The position numbers and the translations under genes were made by a program. From the NCBI GenBank assembly GCA_001692895.1, contig KV748196.1, positions 1,488,001-1,552,000 of the forward strand: 64,000 nt of DNA, written 5' to 3'. Below are positions 10,851 through 21,244 of this stretch, piece after piece. Each line of letters starts with the position of its first letter. Within the stretch, counting starts at the first letter, position 1. The notes under the pieces were generated by a model, which was not told the DNA's origin, ran no database searches, and saw only the letters and a program-made list of their open reading frames with translations. This DNA comes from Cenococcum geophilum 1.58. Taxonomy: Eukaryota > Ascomycota > Dothideomycetes > Gloniales > Gloniaceae.

Positions 10851-13800
10851 TTTAAAAATAGCACCTAAATTTATAAATTAAGTGGCAAGATTAACAGTTT
10901 AAAGTATTAATAGATAGTAAAGCAATAAGGAACTATATCTTACTAGCAGCAGTTAAAAAAAATAGGATTACCGTATAGGAAAAAGGAGTATCCTTATCTA
11001 TTAGTAATAATTTTAAAAGACCTAATAGCCTATAGAGGAGGCATTATTAATCTTACAATAGGACCTATTTAGTTAACTATTAAAGGAAGATAAATTAAGA
11101 TGTCTTTTAATATATTACTATTGGGGAATAATAAGGTAGTACTAGAAATGCCTTAGTTATAGGAATATAATCTAAGAATTAATTAGATTACGGGTTAGGT
11201 TAATATTAGAGATACTTAATGCCGTAAAATACAATAATAGGCTAAGTTAGTATAGTACTAAGTAGGGGCGACCTATAAAGAGATAGAAAAAGGATTAAGC
11301 TATATATTAAAGAGATACTATAAGTATAATAAGAAATTATAATTACCAGAAAGTAAAAAGCTATTAAAGTATATAGTATAAAACTATAAGATAGAATTAA
11401 AACTAGGAATAAGTTTAAGGTTCTTTTTAATCTATAAGCTTACTAAAGAAGAAAGTAGAGCATTAAAGGAGTTTGTCTAAGAAAACTTATAAAAGGGATA
11501 TATTAGACTATTATAGTTATTAGCGGGCTATCTAGTATTATTTATACTAAAGAAGAATAGTAAACTAAGATTATATATTAACTATAGATAGTTAAATAGC
11601 ATTACTAGAAAGGATAGGTATTCTTTACCCTTAATTAGCAAAATCTAAGATAGGATAAGTAATGTATAAATCTTTATAAAGATAGATCTAAGATAGGCGT
11701 ACTATTAAATTAGGATTAAGGAAGGTAATAAATAAAAGGCAGCCTTTAAATTAAAGGAAGGACTATATAAACTATTAGTTATATAATTTAGGCTTATAAA
11801 CGCACTAGTAATATTTTAGAAGCGCATTAATAATATATTAGGAGAATACTTAGATAAATTTATTATAGTATATTTTAACGATATTATTATCTACTTAATA
11901 ACTAAGGAAGAATATAGAGAACACGTTAAATGGGTTTTAAAGAGACTATAAGAAGAATAGATATTAGTAGCAATTAAGAAATGCAAGTTCTTTACTAGGA
12001 AGACCAATTTTATTAAATTTATTATTAAACTAGGCTAACTTAGTATAGATCTAAAGAAGATTAAGGCTATAGTAAATTAGTAAGAACTAGAGAATNTTAC
12101 GCANNTANGATTATTTTTAGGGTTTTNNAATTACTNTANAAGGTTTATAGCGTANTAGTTAAAGGATATTAAACTATTTACGTAATTAATAAAGAAAGAA
12201 GAACTATAGATATAGGGAGAGGAATAGTAAGAACTTTTTAAAAAAGTTAAAGAGTTATTTACCTAGGAGCTAGTTCTTAAGATCTATTAATTAGGACTAG
12301 AGATAGTTATAGAAATAGATATATTAGACTATATANTAGGGGTATACTTTATATAGAAATATTAAGATAGATAGTACCTAGTGGCATATTATAGTTAAAA
12401 GATAATACTACTAGAGTTAAACTATAACATTTATAATAAGNAGTTATTAGGTATAGTTATAGTACTAAAGAAATAAAAAGCATTTTTATAAGGTATAGAG
12501 AAACTATTTATANTTAANANGGATTATAANAACCTAATAGGATTCCTAATAATAAAGGAACTTAACTAGAGATAGGTTAAATAGGCAGAGATACTTATAA
12601 AATACTATTTTAAGATTTAGTATACTAAAGGTATAGACAATATATAAGCAGATATTCTAAGTTAAAAGGCTAAACTATAAAATAATAAAAAGCTATTAGG
12701 GGCTTTACTGCGAAAAGATATAGACGGATTAATTAGATATAATTATCTAAAAATTATAGTAATATAAGAAGAACTGGATAAAGTTTATAAGTTACTAGAG
12801 AGCTTTTAGATATAAAGAATTCTAAAAGTATAACTAGAAGATCTATAAATGGATATATACGAAAATTAAGAAGTAAAGTATATCCTAAAAAGTATAGTAG
12901 AGTATTTTATGGAAGATTTCTATAAGGAAATAACTTAGGGACATAATAGAGCTATAGGCTTAGTGTTAAGACTCTAAGAGAAATATATTATTAATAGAAT
13001 CTAGGGGTTAGCATAAAAAATTATAAGAGAATATTTAAATTACTAAAGAAATAAACTAATAAGGCATAAGCCGTATAAAGGGCTATAACCTATTAAAATA
13101 CTAGAGAGACTATAGGAGGTTATATTATAGGACTTTATTATTAAGTTACTAAAATTAAAAGATCCTATTACTAGATAAGATTATAACGCGATCTTAGTAA
13201 TAGTAGATAAGCTTATAAAGTAGGGATACTTTATAGCATATATAGAAGAAATATTAGCAGAGGATGTTACTAGAATTTATATTAAAGAAGTGTTTATAAA
13301 ATATAGAGCACTAAATAAGATTATATTGGATAGGGATTTAAGATTTATAATAGTATTTTAAGAGGTATTCTTAGCGGAACAAAAAGTTAAAGCAGTAACT
13401 TCTACTATATATTATCCGCAGATAGATAGCTAAATAGAAAGATTAAACTAGACAATAGAGTAGTATTTAAGGCACTATATTAATTACGTATAGAATAATT
13501 GGGTATTATTATTACTAATTATATAGTTTATATATAATATAATACTATAAGAAGGAATAGGTATATTACTATTTAAGGCAAATTATAGATACAAGCTAAG
13601 GATATCATTATTATTATAGTAAGTAAAGAAAATAAGTAGTATAGCTAAAGAAAGAATAAAGATGTTAATAAATCTTTATATAAACCTTATAGAATTAGTA
13701 AAAATAGTATAGTAAAGAATAAAGAAGTACTATAACGCTAGAAGATCTAAGGGACTAGATCTTAAGGAGGGAGATAAAGTGTAGCTACTATATAAAAACT

Positions 13801-14310
13801 TTAAGAGTTAACGACTAAGTAAAAAGTTAGACTATATTAGACTAGGACCTTTTAAAATTAAATAAAGGATTTTACTAGTTACGTTTAAGTTAAACCTACT
13901 AGCTAAAATAAAAATTTACCCTATATAGTATATTATAATACTAGAGCTAATATACGGGAATATTAAGCTACTAGTTTATAAAGCAGACACATATAAAGGA
14001 TAGGAAGAAGATAAATAGTAAGTTTTAAAGATTGTTAGTTACGAGGACATTAACGATAAATTATAGTATAAAGTAAAGTAGATAGGCTATGACGAGATTA
14101 CCTAAAAACTATTAGAGAACCTAAGGAATGCTATAAGAAAGGTATAAGAGTATTAGGAGAAATTAGGTTAGGCAGTGTTAATAAAGAAGGATTACTAAAG
14201 AATAAGTTACCTAAGGGGGACCTAAGAAGAGTAGTTGCCGAGCTACTTAGATCTATTTCCTTTTTAGTTAGAGGAGAATCTATTCTTTTATTACTAAGTT
14301 CCTATAGACC
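10850..14310 (+). pseudogene. A0 pol: protease, RT, RNase H, integrase, chromodomain
   Basis: Protease site LIDSKAIRNYI (family DSGA) near 10905. RT about 11500-12110 with FIKIDLRQAYYQIRI, and VYFNDIIIY at about 11870-11895, where the family has YLDD. RNase H about 12190-12570. Integrase 12940-13900 with HKPYKGLQ, DYNAILVIVDKL, LDRDLRFI and YYPQIDSQIERLN. Chromodomain about 14010-14150 (LKIVSYEDINDKLQYKVKQIGYDE). These are the expected Ty3/gypsy chromovirus parts in the expected order. About one stop every 10-20 codons. Confidence 0.88.
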
Positions 14311-14600
14311 TTATTTTATAAGTTTTTACTTCTTTAAGCGGACCTTTTTATAAACCTTTTTAAGACGGAGTAATTAAGCGGACGCCGTAATATAGGCTTT
14401 AAGAGCCTTCTACTCTACGTTATAAGAATATTCTAACTTAGTAAGAGCCTAAGATAGTTTACTATCTAGCTGTATAGTAGTAGATTAAATATAAAACCCT
14501 AAGGCAAATTAACTAGAAAACTAGACGACTATTAAGGATAATAGGTTGCGTATATTTAGCATTAGAGATAGAGCGAACGTTATAGGATAAACAAATATTT
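14180..14600 (-). pseudogene. opposite-strand conserved frame in A0 3' region
   Basis: Read on the minus strand, with TAA/TAG as mutated Gln, this gives LNIR, FALGFYIQST, QLDSKL, ALTKLE, QKALKA, LLRLKKVYKKV, KLIKQGLQELSNK, KEIDLSSSA. The same frame occurs in A1, A2 and A3. It is Leu/Lys/Gln-rich and likely helical. The LNIR...coil...KxxKKxxKLxKxGL layout is reminiscent of the tail of fungal pogo-class transposases, but that link is inference. It overlaps the end of pol on the other strand. Confidence 0.55.
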
Positions 14601-14877
14601 GCTTTTATATACTTTAAGTAAAAGGACGGTTATTATAAAGATAGGTTCGCTAATATAACATAAACTAACCCCTTTTTTAAATAGCGAGAATATGGAGATA
14701 ATATAATCTTACTAAGAGATAATATCATAGCAATAGTATAAGTACGACGTTGCGCTTGCGAGGAAGAGAGAGCTTTAGGTATAATAAATAACAATATTAA
14801 CTAAATTAATTAGACGGATATTATACCTCTAGTAAATAACTTAGAGATATTTAGAATCTTTAAGGATAAAGATAAAA

Positions 14878-14890
14878 AGGAGGGAGATAG
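14878..14890 (+). other. polypurine tract of A0
   Basis: GGAGGGAGATAG stands directly before the 3' LTR, the usual plus-strand primer position. The same tract occurs next to the 3' LTRs of A1, A2 and A3. Confidence 0.75.
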
Positions 14891-15313
14891 TGTTACGGAC
14901 GCTTTAAGTATAATATTATAACTACTTAAAGAAGAGTTAGAGAAAGCTAGTTAGTTAATTTAGGTATAGTCTAGGATAGAGCTAATAAAACTATATAATA
15001 AGGAATAGTAGCTAAGGTTATATAATATTATATATAATATACGCAGTATATAAAGGAAACGTACGTATAATACGTATAATACGTATATTATATATAAGGA
15101 GGATTTTATAGGAGTACGGTTGTGTATTTAAGGACCCTTAGTCCCTACCTAGATAGTTCCTTCCTTATAGTAATTCTTAGAATACAATTAGAGTTAATCT
15201 ATTAGGCAACCACTCTACCAGTTATTATTACATTATTAACTTTAATTTACATTACTTATATACCTAGCCTATTAACAAGCCTATTATAGTACTTGCTACA
15301 AGGTTCCGTTATA
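14891..15313 (+). repeat. 3' LTR of A0 (423 bp)
   Basis: Starts TGTTACGGACGCTTTAAG and ends GGTTCCGTTATA; the TSD copy AGTTA follows. A central block has alternating ACGTACGTATAATACG words. Confidence 0.93.
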
Positions 15314-15600
15314 AGTTACCCTATATAACTAATACTAATTAGTGGTTAAATATACAGTTAACTATAGAGCAGCTAGGTTTTTGAATAAAAGAGATAGTCT
15401 TATATAGGGGTGCTATATGCGCTTATATGGAATGGATTCCGGCGATATTATGCTACCTTAAACTTACGGAAAACTAGTAATAGAAGTGTTACTAAGTACT
15501 AGGAGATACTAAGTTGCGTCTATTATACAGAACAATCGCGTTTATAAAGATTTAGTTATACTTTAGGTTAGAAGTGTTACTAAACCTAGGGTCTTAAGTT

Positions 15601-15642
15601 AACGTCTAAAACGCGTTAAACGACGTCTAAAACGCGTTAAAC
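15601..15642. repeat. tandem pair in E(+) leader
   Basis: ACGTCTAAAACGCGTTAAAC occurs twice in succession, about 20 bp each. It lies between the end of the E(+) 5' LTR and the gag-like frame. The stretch 15335-15600 otherwise shows no gene. Confidence 0.85.
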
Positions 15643-15654
15643 AATATCTTAAAT

Positions 15655-16802
15655 TGCCTACCTCTTAACAGTAAACCTACGAAATCCTATAAAACCGAAA
15701 ATCCTACCTACCTTTAACGTACGACACCTCGTTAATTCTATACCTACTATAGTGTTAACCTACCCAAAGAAGTACGAGAATAATATTAACCCAGAGATAT
15801 AAAACAGAGATATTAACCCTATAATTGCTAAGCAATAGGACCTAAATGGATTCCTATTATACCGTATAGTATATTATAAAGACAGCGAATACGAGGATAC
15901 TATGCTATAGTATTGTATAAAGGAGGACTTTATTAGATGGATAAAGGAAATATAGGCTCTTATGAAGAAGGTTATTGTATAAAACTTCCGTAACTTCCTT
16001 TGGGAAAATAGAGTATTTATCCCTATAGATGGGGGCATTATTAGAGATAATATTTAGGAGCATGTTATTAACATAAGGGAGGAGCACAAATGGACTTTAT
16101 AAGAGATTAAGCACTAAAAGAAGCTTAGCTTATAATGGAATTTAAGTAATATACTACTAGAGACGTGTCCTAATTCCATTACTTTAGGTACAAGTTCTTC
16201 CGTTCTATATCTATCGCTTTTACCTCCGTCTTTAGTTCCGCATCCATCGCTTCTACCTCTATTTTTAGTTCCTTAGTATCTATTACCTTTACCTCCGTCT
16301 TTAGTTCCCTAGTATCTACTAATTTAACCCACAACTTCGACTACTGCTCCTTAAGCGCAAGATCCCCCTACTTCGCGATTTAATAACCTTCGAACTCTAC
16401 TATAGCAAGATTAGGTACCACGCCCTGTTCTATTAAGCTCTATATCCCTACCGCAGCCTATAATGCAAGCGCTACTCGGAGGCATCCTAAAGTTACTTAT
16501 AGAGCTTACAAGGCTCTATTTAGACCAGGAAAAGAAGTTTAGCGGGGAATTGGAATACGGTAGAGAGTACGATCAATGTCAACTATAAAGCAATCGTAGA
16601 GGTCTTCGTGGAGGTCGTCGTGGAGGTTGTCGTGGAGGCCCTCGCGGAGGTCCTTGTGGAGGTCCTTGTGGAGGTCCTCGCGGAGGTCCTCGTGGAGGTT
16701 CTCGTGAAGATCCTTATAGAGGTCCTCGCGGAGGTTCTCGTAGAGGTCCTCATGGAGGTCCTTGTAGAGGTTCTCGCGGAGGTCCTTATAGAGGTTCGTT
16801 TT
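15655..16802 (+). pseudogene. E(+) gag-like frame ending in RGG repeats
   Basis: One plus frame runs throughout if about 20 TAA/TAG are read as mutated Gln. It contains PTFNVRHLVN, TYPKKYENN, GFLLYRIVYYKD, FIRWIKEI, NFRNFLWENRVFIPIDGG, then a Pro/Ser/Leu-rich linker (16160-16400), the segment LTRLYLDQEKKFSGEL (about 16500-16550) and 16 RGGx units. Its place right after a copia LTR and leader says gag, and the LTRLYLDxEKKF segment is typical of fungal copia gag. The RGG run may serve RNA binding. No start codon is obvious. The opposite strand also reads as an LKTEV repeat over 16200-16330, which I treat as a shadow. Confidence 0.65.
16607..16798 (+). repeat. 12-bp minisatellite coding RGG-type repeats
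   Basis: Sixteen consecutive 12-bp units close to CGYGGAGGTCCT. In the gag frame they encode RGGP/RGGS/RGGR, decaying to tyr-arg-gly and arg-glu-asp at places by G-to-A. The unit is a multiple of three, so all three forward frames stay open, which explains a spurious Val-Glu-rich frame here. Confidence 0.92.
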
Positions 16803-16965
16803 GAAATAATCAGCAGAAGTACCGTAAAGGAGAAGCGCCTTATAATTAATATTATGGCACTTTAATAATCCTGTAAGTATTAAGAACTCTTTAGAATTTA
16901 ATAGATTAGTAGCTAAGATAACCCGGTAGATGCGATAATAAAGGCAATTTAAGAGTATCCCTATT
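16803..16965 (+). pseudogene. E(+) RNase H, last segment only
   Basis: Reads EKRLIINIMAL, then a basic stretch and DNPVDAIIKA. This matches the final RNase H motifs of copia elements (KRLxIDIxALRQ ... NPADAxTK), also seen in E(-) and F. It joins directly to the RGG repeat, so everything between gag and this point has been lost. After 16965 the sequence departs from E(-). Confidence 0.75.
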
Positions 16966-18323
16966 GGTTAACTGTCGTTCCTATTTGCTTAAGCTAGCCG
17001 TATCTAGTTACGCTCTACTAGCTCTATAACTTTATTTTAACAACATAGTTTCCTAGGGCGTGCTACTTGCTAAATTCCGTTATATTCTACTAACCCTAAC
17101 TTCTACTAATTAATTAGGATTTTCTTCTCTAGAGTGGGATTTAGTAGATATATACTATATAGATGGCTCTAAAGATAGCAAATTAAGTGCGGCAGCCGTA
17201 TATAAAATAGGAGAGAGAAATAGGATTAAATATGCAACAAATTGGAACCTAGGACCCTATATGGAAATTATGGACGCAGAGCTCTACGCAGTCTATAGGG
17301 CCCTAGAACACCTAAAGCAACAAAGACTAGAAGAGAAAAAGGTTTTATCTTTATAGATAGCCAGGCGGCTATTAAAAGATTATAACTAAATTCTCTTATA
17401 GGAGGGCAAGAACTAGTCTTTAAAATTACGTAAAGCTGCTCCTATTTAGCTAGTAAAGGTATCTCTATTAACTTCTATTGGGTTCCTAGCCACTTAGGAA
17501 TTTATGAAAACGAAATAGCAGATAAACTAGCTAAAAAGGGTCTCTCTAGAAGAAAAATAAAGTCTTCTTATACTTCTTTATCCTATATAGGGAGAGTAGT
17601 AAGAGAAAAGATACTAGAATAGTGGAAAAACAATTGGCAACAGAACAAGAATAAAGGAAAACACTATACTAGGATCTGTAAAGGAAGCTATTCCTTTTCT
17701 CTTAAAGCACCTAAGGATAGATATCCTAAAAAGCTATAATCAGCTTTCTTCCAGCTAAAACTAGGAAAGGGTTTCTTTAAATCCTTCTCTAGAACAATAG
17801 GAAAGGACAAAGAAGGTAGATGCTTTAGAGAATATACTGCTGTATAAACCCCTAAGCACTTACTACTAGACTGCAGCCTATATAAAGAAGAGAGAAAGAA
17901 TATACAAAGGCAACTAGGCTCTTCTCTCTCTCTAAAGAAGTTATTTTGCACAAAGAAAGGAAGAGAAGCTCTTTTTCTATTCCTAGANAGGANAGGAATA
18001 GNTACTAGAAAGTGGCTAATAGCAGTAGGATCTTTAGAAGGAGGTAACTCCTACTAGGCTCCTAGTAGATAGATAATAGGGAGCAAAAGGACAGAAATAA
18101 TTTACAAAAGGACAGGGACAGGCGTTAGGATTTCTTATTTTTTAGAATCTTTTCTATTGTTTTCTTATTACCTAATAGTTATTAGTAACCTAGTATTTTT
18201 ACTAAGTAGCTATAAACTACTAGGACATAGTTACTAGTATATGTTAAGCTGCCTGAGAAGGATTCATGTATATAGAGCTATAGCGCCATAGCCTAGAGGC
18301 TGCATGCGCAGTATTGTACGTAG
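16966..18323 (+). mobile_element. 5'-truncated Tad-like LINE fragment
   Basis: Lies between the E(+) RNase H end and the E(+) 3' region. Only the 3' part of ORF2 (RNase H and the Cys/His tail) and a 3' UTR remain. Edges are taken from where E(-) homology stops and restarts. I find no clear target duplication, so a deletion could have shaped either edge. Confidence 0.6.
17080..18057 (+). pseudogene. LINE ORF2 C-terminus: RNase H and zinc-binding tail
   Basis: Begins EWDLVDIYYIDGSKD (first RNase H Asp), then AELYAVYRALEHL (Glu motif), FIDSQAAIKRL (second Asp, after a frameshift near 17355), FYWVPSHLGIYENEIADKLAKKG (His/Asp motif) and PKHLLLDCSLYKEER, the CCHC-type end typical of Tad/I-clade LINEs. 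Stop TAG at about 18055. It is much less stop-ridden than the copia parts beside it. RT is absent. Ns at 17988-18002. Confidence 0.85.
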
Positions 18324-18350
18324 TATAATACAATGGACCTAAAAAAAAAA
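18061..18350. other. LINE 3' UTR and junction to E(+) 3' region
   Basis: No coding sequence. Homology to E(-) 3' noncoding sequence restarts at about 18324 with AGTATAATA. An A-run (12 A) at 18341-18352 follows the word TGGACCT and is absent in E(-), so it could be a remnant poly(A) or simple expansion. Confidence 0.5.
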
Positions 18351-18356
18351 AATTAG

Positions 18357-18383
18357 GATTTTCCATGCCCGGTATGGAAAATC
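18357..18383. other. inverted-repeat hairpin in copia E 3' noncoding region
   Basis: GATTTTCCAT, a 7-base loop GCCCGGT, then ATGGAAAATC: a perfect 10-bp stem. The corresponding place in E(-), at about 20075-20100 on the minus strand, still forms a comparable stem around CCCCGGG although its bases have changed. Confidence 0.75.
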
Positions 18384-18595
18384 GCTATTGGCTCGCTTAT
18401 AACTAGCGACTTGGCGGCCCTAATATAATATTTACCTACAACTTTAAGCAAGAAAGCACTACGTGCTAAAAGGCAAATTTTAGGACAGCGAGACTTATAT
18501 TATAATAGCAATAGTAAGTAAGGAGGATTGATATTTGTTACGCTAGTTAAGTAGTATTTATATATAGATAGCAACTATAAAAGAAGAGTTGCTAG

Positions 18596-18761
18596 TGTCG
18601 GGAATAAGGCAAGCGGTTATTATATAATAGTGCGGCACTAGTATAACGAGGAGATTTAGGCTCCTCGCCCTTCCTTATTCCAATTAATAAGCTTTATTTA
18701 CTAACATTACTGTAACCTACTCGAGTAGTCGTTATTAGTAAGTTATCCTATATAACCAATA
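18596..18761 (+). repeat. 3' LTR of copia E(+) (166 bp)
   Basis: Starts TGTCGGGAATAAGG and ends TATAACCAATA, that is TGTYGG...CCAAYA inverted termini. Same blocks as the 5' LTR (GCGGCACTAG, AGGCTCCTCGCCCTTCC, CTACTCGAGTAGTCG). An AAAAGAAGAG purine tract lies about 6 bp upstream. Confidence 0.88.
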
Positions 18762-18766
18762 TTTAT

Positions 18767-19660
18767 AGATCTAATGGATTTTATAGCTAGACGCAAACTA
18801 GGAAAAGATTAAAAAGAATTTAAAAACTAAATTAAAGCATAGTAAAAATAAAGAGGCTACTAAGGGTTAAGAACACTAGGTAAACTAAGAGTTAAAGTAC
18901 CTACGCAAAAAATTACTAATAGGCTAAGAATAGGCACGCTAAGAGTAAAGTAGCTTAAAGAACTAAAATAAGAAGAGGACCTAGGGGTTCTAACCAGATT
19001 TAAAGAAAGGTATACTAAAGATTATAATAATATAGTAATAATAAAATATTTCCTTATAGATAGATTATATACGCTTATAGAGCTATACTAAAAGTAGTAT
19101 AGGCAGCGATATAATAATAAGTAGAAAGACTTTTATATATAGCTAGATAAGAGAGTTATTTAAAACTAAGTAATTATAGAGAGACGTATAAGTTATATTA
19201 AAAGAGCGTTAATTATAATATTAAGAAATCTAGAAGAAAGATTAGAGGACTAGAGAAGTAAGAAGTAAATTATAGTACCTATAAATAAGAGACTAACGTT
19301 TAGATTAGCTAGATAAAGGTTTAAACTTAAGGATAAAGACGAGCTAAGAGTTAACCTAAAGCACCTAGCGTATTATATATTGGTATAGATTGTATATATA
19401 AATAATATATATAATATATATAAAATCTAAAGGAAAAAAATTAGAAGTACCCTATAAGGATATATTAGGCGCTAGATAAGTAATAGTATAAAAAATACTA
19501 AGTATATCTATGGCTGGTATCTAGTAGAAGTTAAAGAGTTATAAGATTTAATATTTTAACTAAAAAGATTCCTTATAGAAGAATGCTTAATAAATAATAG
19601 TAGTGGGAATACCTAAAGAATATATATCTATAGTATATTAAGAATAAAAAGTAAATTAGG
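18767..19660 (+). pseudogene. A' gag-pol region, second part
   Basis: Resumes family A gag sequence after E(+). Translated blocks match A0 at about 9940-10740: the QxITNRLRIGTLR region, KVVQAAIQQQ, the ISYIKRALII block and the IYNIYNIYK block. It ends where the LTR of E(-) begins at 19661. The rest of A' should lie beyond the right edge of the window, after E(-). Confidence 0.75.
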
Positions 19661-19857
19661 TGTTAGTTACATAAGGTAATATTACGTAGCTATGGTTCGT
19701 AGATAGTATAATAATTGTTATTCTATATCCTTTCTAAGGGAGGGCAAGGAGCTTAAGGCTCCTCGCTACGCTAGTGCCGCGGCGACATATAATGGCAAAT
19801 TGCCGTATATAACGGCAATATGCCTTATATAGTAACCACTTACCTTTATTCCCAATA
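19661..19857 (-). repeat. 3' LTR of copia E(-) (197 bp)
   Basis: On plus it reads TGTTAGTTACATAAGG ... TTATTCCCAATA. On minus it has the same GGGAATAAAGGTAAG, GCCGCGGCACTAGCG and AGGAGCCTTAAGCTCC blocks as the E(+) LTRs, plus an extra ATATACGGCAA-type stretch. The matching 5' LTR is outside the window. Confidence 0.8.
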
Positions 19858-20200
19858 CTAGCAACTCTTCTTTTATAGTTGCCATTTATATATATATACC
19901 ACTTAACTATCGGAACAAATATTAATCCTCCTTACTTACTATTACTATTATAATATAAGTCTTATTATCCTTAAATTTACCTCTTAGTACATAGTGCTTT
20001 CTTACTTATAAGTTATGGGTAGGTATTTTATTTAGAGGGCCGCTAAGGCACTAGTAGTAAGCGAGCTAATAGTAATTTTTTATCCCGGGGATAGAAAATC
20101 CTAATTAGCTAGGTTAAGTTAGGGTCTATAAAATATTATACTCCCCCCTTTAAAAAAGTCTTAGTAAGAGAATCTAATTAATTAGATAACTTTAACCGCT
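19858..20200 (-). other. E(-) 3' noncoding region
   Basis: Inverted homologue of 18324-18595. Contains the hairpin counterpart and, at 20141-20150, a purine run (minus AAGGGGGGAG). Because both E copies share this segment only upstream of a 3' LTR, and the E(+) 5' LTR begins at the GGGAATAAGG block, I count it as internal rather than LTR. Confidence 0.65.
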
Positions 20201-21097
20201 AGTCGAAGTTCCTAGACATCTTAAGACCTTACGTAACTAAGAAATTTCTAGAGACTCCCTTTTAACCTAACCTTTAACTTATATATATAGAGTGTTTATA
20301 TTAATAAACGTCTCTAGTGCCTTATTTGGGTNCGCCTTTATTATTATATCTACTGGGTTATCTTAGCTATTAATCTATTAAATCTTAAAGAGTTTTTAAC
20401 GCTTATAGGATTGCTAAAGTGCTAAAATATTAATTATAAGGCGCTTCTTCTTTATAGTACTAAGCTTAACTAAATACTTATAAAGGGAATATAGGTCGGT
20501 GTATATAATTATAGGGATAATAGGAAGTTTAAGTCAATCTATAATTATCTTTAGGGTAGTTCTAATTATAATTACCATATTAACTCCGCTAACTATTCTA
20601 TATATTTCTAACGCTAGAACGCTTTAAGTAATACGCTTATTTTTAGTTAAGCTCTAATAAATAAGGTTGCCGTAAATTATAAAGTTATTCTCTCTAGTAG
20701 ATTTATTCGCGATAATAATCTTATATCCTAACTAGGAGCTAAAATCTTTATTATTTATAAACGATCTATTAATAAATATAAAGAGCTTAGCAGTAGGAAG
20801 ATTAATAGGCACGTAGAGTAGTCCCTAATTAAGATAGTTTATTTACTAGGAAAGACGCTTATTTAGGGCAAGGATATTATCTTTAGTTAGTTCCTAGTAT
20901 TANGCNGNAANNNAGAGATTAAATAAAGCCTTAGGTTAATAGATAGAAGTAATATAAGCTCCGTAAGCACGTTGCTCTATATATCCTTACTTTAGAGAAT
21001 TAACGTTAATAACGTTAATCTTTTTGCCTTAACCCTTTTGGCGTAAAGCAATAGAATTCTTATTTAAGGAGAGGATACATCTATTAAAAAGTAATAG
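20200..21097 (-). pseudogene. copia E(-) pol end: RNase H
   Basis: Minus frame reads FIFINRSFINNKDF, YKIIIANKST, RITQSVLALEIYRIVSG, IIYTDLYSLYKYLVKLSTI, KKKRLIINILALQQSYKR, then NPVDIIIKA and a tail. These are the ordered RNase H motifs of Ty1/copia (IDxSF, ALEIY, TDxxSLY, KRLxI, NPxDxxxK). The first catalytic Asp is changed to Asn. Interrupted upstream by copia F at 21098. Confidence 0.85.
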
Positions 21098-21244
21098 TGT
21101 TGTTAAATTAAGTGTTCGTACCAATTTAATGGCACGAGTGAGTTAGATCTAGGGGCACGAAATACGTATAGTATCGTATGCTCTTTTAGATAATAGTAAC
21201 TATCGATTATATAAAGCAGACTACTTGGTCTATATACTAATACA
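21098..21244 (-). repeat. 3' LTR of copia F (about 147 bp)
   Basis: On plus it runs from TGTTGTTAAATTAAGTG to CTATATACTAATACA; on minus TGTATTAG ... TAACAACA. A TATATAAAG-like box lies at 21209-21217. It sits inside E(-) pol. The start could be 21098 or 21101. The matching 5' LTR and TSD partner lie to the right of the window. Confidence 0.65.

Larger units (their letters stand above)
6447..15313 (+). mobile_element. gypsy chromovirus A0, split by B1
   Basis: LTRs at 6447-7903 (interrupted by B1) and 14891-15313; perfect TSD AGTTA (6442-6446, 15314-15318). Without B1 and its duplicated site it is about 7.83 kb. Order is LTR, gag, pol (protease, RT, RNase H, integrase, chromodomain), 3' region with the opposite-strand frame, purine tract, LTR. 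Stops are dense in all frames. Ambiguous bases cluster here (7921-7978, 12096-12136, 12337-12530), as expected for multicopy sequence. Confidence 0.93.
6297..18761 (+). mobile_element. copia element E(+), internally deleted and split by A0
   Basis: Bounded by two 166-bp LTRs (6297-6446 plus 15319-15334; 18596-18761). TSD is TTTAC on the left (6292-6296) and TTTAT on the right (18762-18766), a single C-to-T change. A0 inserted into the 5' LTR (TSD AGTTA). The interior holds a gag-like frame, an RGG repeat, only the last part of RNase H and a LINE fragment; protease, integrase and most of RT are missing. So it was a non-autonomous derivative, or was shortened later. Confidence 0.85.

Noticed and set aside
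16150..16400. Minus-strand coiled-coil-like frame with LKTEV repeats
   Set aside because: The plus strand here belongs to the long E(+) gag frame that runs in register for over 1 kb on both sides. The minus reading is confined to a locally repeated stretch.
16608..16865. 85-codon Val/Glu-rich open frame
   Set aside because: It is the out-of-register reading of the 12-bp RGG repeat, running on into the RNase H tail in another frame.
18324..20140. DNA transposon with long terminal inverted repeats
   Set aside because: The inverted pair consists of two copia 3' ends. Each sits beside its own copia sequence, and the spacer is A' gag, not a transposase.
20141..20150. Purine run as the tract bordering a longer E LTR (about 480 bp)
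   Set aside because: The E(+) 5' LTR begins at the GGGAATAAGG block with a TSD beside it, and lacks the upstream 270 bp. So that segment is internal and the LTR is 166-197 bp.
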